Source: an uncultured Saprospiraceae bacterium
Lineage (GTDB): Bacteria; Bacteroidota; Bacteroidia; Chitinophagales; Saprospiraceae
Direction of reading: 5' to 3'
Assembly: GCA_937959095.1 (NCBI GenBank)
Contig: CALGLY010000514.1
Span: 1 to 5,262 of the forward strand
Length of the DNA stretch: 5,262 nucleotides
Shown: in pieces, positions 5,249-5,262 of the stretch
How positions within the stretch are numbered: the stretch's first letter is position 1
Layout: each line of letters opens with the position of its first letter
Notes under the pieces: model-generated
What the model saw: only the letters and a program-made list of their open reading frames with translations
What the model was told of the DNA's origin: nothing
Databases searched by the model: none
Position numbers and translations under genes: made by a program

Positions 5249-5262
5249 CATAACTGGTTATG
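5249..5262. repeat. Perfect palindrome CATAAC-TG-GTTATG at the right edge
   Basis: CATAAC (5249-5254) and GTTATG (5257-5262) are perfect complements with a two-base centre. The element may continue past the window. The last three bases are ATG on the plus strand, so a gene might start at 5260, but nothing supports this within the window. Confidence 0.4.

Noticed and set aside
5249..5262. XerCD dif-like or integron attC site
   Set aside because: The CATAAC/GTTATG arms have a two-base centre, not the 6-bp spacer of dif, and no paired R'/R'' attC structure or integrase is visible.

Overview
The window is AT-rich DNA that most likely comes from a member of the Bacteroidota, probably a Cytophagia/Saprospiria/Chitinophagia-type lineage. 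Three signs point there: start codons preceded by A-rich leaders with no usable Shine-Dalgarno site, a signal peptide ending in the AFSQ style common in that phylum, and a futalosine-pathway menaquinone gene (mqnD). The lineage is inferred; no rRNA or tRNA is present to confirm it.

Layout. Bases 1-893 (minus strand) hold the first 297 codons of a FadJ/FadB-type fatty-acid oxidation enzyme that runs off the left edge; only its enoyl-CoA hydratase half is visible. Bases 894-1074 are a divergent intergenic region with several inverted repeats. Bases 1075-1908 (plus) encode MqnD, 1,4-dihydroxy-6-naphthoate synthase. Bases 1909-2127 form an unusual intergenic region: three AAGGAG copies facing an ACTCC complement, a promoter-like TAAGTTTG inside a palindrome, and two copies of CAGTTTAAA[T/C]TG, the second ending six bases before the next start codon. 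Bases 2128-5040 (plus) encode a 970-residue exported protein: signal peptide, a globular domain of about 150 residues with the only two cysteines, a short linker, then about 760 residues of uninterrupted Ala/Glu/Lys-rich helix. Bases 5041-5262 are noncoding and hold a strong 14-bp inverted repeat, two T7 tracts and two further palindromic elements at the right edge.

The most interesting object is the helical part of the 970-residue protein. When read in rows of 40 residues its hydrophobic positions line up, showing a 40-residue super-repeat (three 11-residue units plus one 7-residue unit, 120 bp in the DNA). It holds register for about six units (residues 241-480) and again for ten units (521-920), with a seven-residue phase step between. 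Forty residues over eleven turns is 3.636 residues per turn, close to the natural pitch of an alpha helix, so an almost untwisted rod of about 110 nm is predicted. Its function is unknown.

The three genes show no obvious shared pathway: beta-oxidation, respiratory quinone synthesis and a cell-envelope or secreted fibrous protein. fadJ and mqnD are divergent; mqnD and the rod gene are co-directional but 219 bp apart, with promoter-like signals between them, so they are probably separate transcription units.
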